Shown here piece after piece: positions 5,785 through 6,664 of a stretch of DNA of 6,664 nt. Numbering within the stretch: the stretch's first letter is position 1; every line of letters begins with the position of its first letter. Under the pieces are notes generated by a model. That model did no database searches. It was given only the letters and a program-made list of their open reading frames with translations, and was not told the DNA's origin. Source of the stretch: JAWVZY01 sp033721955 (GTDB taxonomy: Bacteria > Patescibacteriota > Minisyncoccia > Spechtbacterales > 2-12-FULL-38-22); the NCBI GenBank assembly GCA_033721955.1, contig JAWVZY010000039.1:1-6664 (forward strand), read 5' to 3'. Position numbers and translations under genes: made by a program.

Positions 5785-5822
5785 CAAATCCCGCTGGGGT
5801 CACAACAGTTTAAATACCCCCC
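5785..5822 (+). repeat. Direct repeat copy 2: detached tRNA-Glu 3' tail
   Basis: Second copy of the 38-base unit (37 of 38 identical). It contains the T-loop end, T-stem and acceptor 3' strand of tRNA-Glu but is preceded by GCTGACGC instead of a tRNA body, so it cannot form a tRNA. It could be the far attachment site of an integrated element, or the remnant of a second tandem tRNA-Glu whose 5' part was replaced. Confidence 0.9.
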
Positions 5823-5835
5823 AAAAGGGGTATTT
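5812..5835 (+). terminator. Second terminator-like hairpin
   Basis: AAATACCCC (5812-5820) pairs perfectly with GGGGTATTT (5827-5835) across a CCAAAA loop. It is the homologue of the hairpin at 5648-5673 but has a longer GC core and a different loop. The T tract is weak (ATTTGTATT), so termination may be partial. It insulates ftsH from upstream transcription. Confidence 0.65.
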
Positions 5836-5838
5836 GTA

Positions 5839-5866
5839 TTATTAGCTCCTTGCTAAAAGGTATAAT
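5839..5866 (+). promoter_or_regulatory. Probable ftsH promoter
   Basis: A perfect -10 box TATAAT lies at 5861-5866, 49 bases before the ftsH start codon. The best -35 at a fitting distance is the weak TTATTA (5839-5844, 16-bp spacer). Predicted start is near 5873, giving a leader of about 40 bases with a good Shine-Dalgarno. The position right after a terminator hairpin fits a new transcription unit. Confidence 0.55.
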
Positions 5867-5915
5867 TTGTGGTAAAAATAGGCCAAATTGAGCACATTAA
5901 AAAAGGAGTGCAGAA

Positions 5916-6664
5916 ATGAGAAAACTTCTTGAGAAACCGATAATCCAGTTTACCCTTTACGCATTGGGGCTGTTTATTGTCGCTTCAGTGGTAGCACCTT
6001 TTCTTGATCAGGGACCATCTATTAAAAAGACCGAATATATTTCTGAGGTAACAGAAATTCTGGAAACATCACCCGAAATAGTGGAAGAGGCAGTAGTATT
6101 TGAGAATTCATCGAGAATACAGCTTCTCTATAAGGAAGTTAATGACGAGGGCTTTATAGGTATAGAGGCCAACTACGATACAGCGGGTGAAGCCGAATAT
6201 ATAAGCCGGTTGATAAACGATTCTGATGTACCAAAGAAAGTTAATGCGGAAGATCCCGGTTTTTGGGGGCTGCTTATAAGTTTCCTGCCGTGGCTTTTTT
6301 TGCTTGGCTTTATGGTCTTTATATTTATGCAAATGCAGGGCGCCATGGGAGGCGGCGCAAATCGCGTTATGCAATTCGGCAAAGCAAAAACAAAAACGCT
6401 AAGCAAGGACCAGCCGAAAGTTACATTTGATGATGTTGCCGGACTTGAATCAGCCAAGGAAGAGCTTGAAGAAATAAAAGATTTCCTTATAAATCCGGAA
6501 AGATACCGCCAGATAGGAGCAAAAATTCCAAAGGGCGTTATGCTTATGGGGCCTCCCGGAACAGGTAAAACGCTCCTTGCGCGCGCGGTTGCAGGAGAAG
6601 CCGGTGTTCCGTTTATGTCTATTTCAGGATCAGATTTTGTTGAAATGTTTGTTGGTGTTGGTGC
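5916..6664 (+). CDS. ftsH: ATP-dependent zinc metalloprotease FtsH (3' truncated by window edge)
   Basis: The first 249 residues are visible; the frame is still open at the right edge. FtsH is a hexameric membrane-anchored AAA+ protease that degrades misfolded membrane and regulatory proteins. The fragment has a first membrane span (about 10-30), an extracytoplasmic domain rich in Glu/Ile/Val (about 31-114), a second span (about 116-138), a Gly-rich linker (GAMGGGANRVMQFGK), the AAA entry FDDVAGLESAKEELEE (171-186), the Walker A motif GPPGTGKT (212-219) and the pore-loop residues MFVG (244-247). The Walker B, second region of homology and HEXXH zinc site lie beyond the window. ATG 5916 is preceded by AGGAG (5904-5908) at 7 bases, the only textbook Shine-Dalgarno in the window. 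It is separated from the tRNA by two hairpins and has its own -10 box, so it is not part of the dcw operon. Confidence 0.97.
   Translation, partial: MRKLLEKPIIQFTLYALGLFIVASVVAPFLDQGPSIKKTEYISEVTEILETSPEIVEEAVVFENSSRIQLLYKEVNDEGFIGIEANYDTAGEAEYISRLINDSDVPKKVNAEDPGFWGLLISFLPWLFLLGFMVFIFMQMQGAMGGGANRVMQFGKAKTKTLSKDQPKVTFDDVAGLESAKEELEEIKDFLINPERYRQIGAKIPKGVMLMGPPGTGKTLLARAVAGEAGVPFMSISGSDFVEMFVGVG

Noticed and set aside
5785..5810. A second tRNA gene at the downstream repeat
   Set aside because: Only the T-loop end, T-stem and acceptor 3' strand are present; no matching acceptor 5' strand, D-arm or anticodon arm lies upstream.
1..6664. CRISPR array, integrase, transposase or toxin-antitoxin pair
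   Set aside because: No regularly spaced repeats and no such coding frames were found on either strand.

Overview
The window looks like a chromosomal piece of an AT-rich bacterium, most plausibly a member of the Candidate Phyla Radiation (Patescibacteria). That placement is inference, not proof. It rests on three things: a DUF4015-type putative glycoside hydrolase sits beside a shortened division and cell-wall (dcw) cluster; most genes lack a clear Shine-Dalgarno sequence; and the cluster carries a Mur-ligase-like gene whose ATP site is degraded. All recognised genes read left to right on the + strand.

Layout. Bases 1-684 are the 3' part of a DUF4015 TIM-barrel glycoside-hydrolase-like gene, closed by a rho-independent terminator at 716-739. 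Bases 685-981 hold no gene but are dense in signals: two perfect DnaA boxes plus two weaker ones, three helix-phased G-rich repeats resembling MraZ operators over a candidate promoter, and a long palindrome (879-943) just before the first dcw gene. Then follows a tight gene train: mraZ (regulator), rsmH (16S rRNA m4C1402 methyltransferase), a small FtsL-like single-pass coiled-coil protein, ftsI (class B penicillin-binding protein with all three catalytic motifs), and a MurF-like protein that lacks the N-terminal domain and the P-loop lysine. Gaps between the four junctions are 1 to 25 bases, so it is almost certainly one operon.

A well-formed promoter (TTGACG, 17 bp, TATAAT) lies over the end of the MurF-like gene and drives a tRNA-Glu (anticodon CTC) at 5565-5639, followed by a terminator. 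The tRNA tail plus the first terminator arm (38 bases) is repeated 163 bases downstream with one mismatch. Between the copies lies a GC-richer, hairpin-rich insert that includes an inverted partial copy of the tRNA T-arm/acceptor sequence. A second terminator hairpin follows, then a perfect -10 box, a clear Shine-Dalgarno and the 5' part of ftsH, which runs off the right edge within the AAA+ domain.

How the genes work together. MraZ probably autoregulates the operon. RsmH tunes the ribosomal decoding centre and is a standard dcw passenger. The FtsL-like protein and FtsI are expected to work together in septal peptidoglycan synthesis at the membrane. The MurF-like protein can hardly be an active ligase and may be a binding, scaffolding or regulatory relative. 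FtsH is a membrane quality-control protease on its own transcript. The best candidates for something undescribed are the degenerate Mur ligase, the tRNA-tail-duplicating element, and the DnaA-box/MraZ-box control region.
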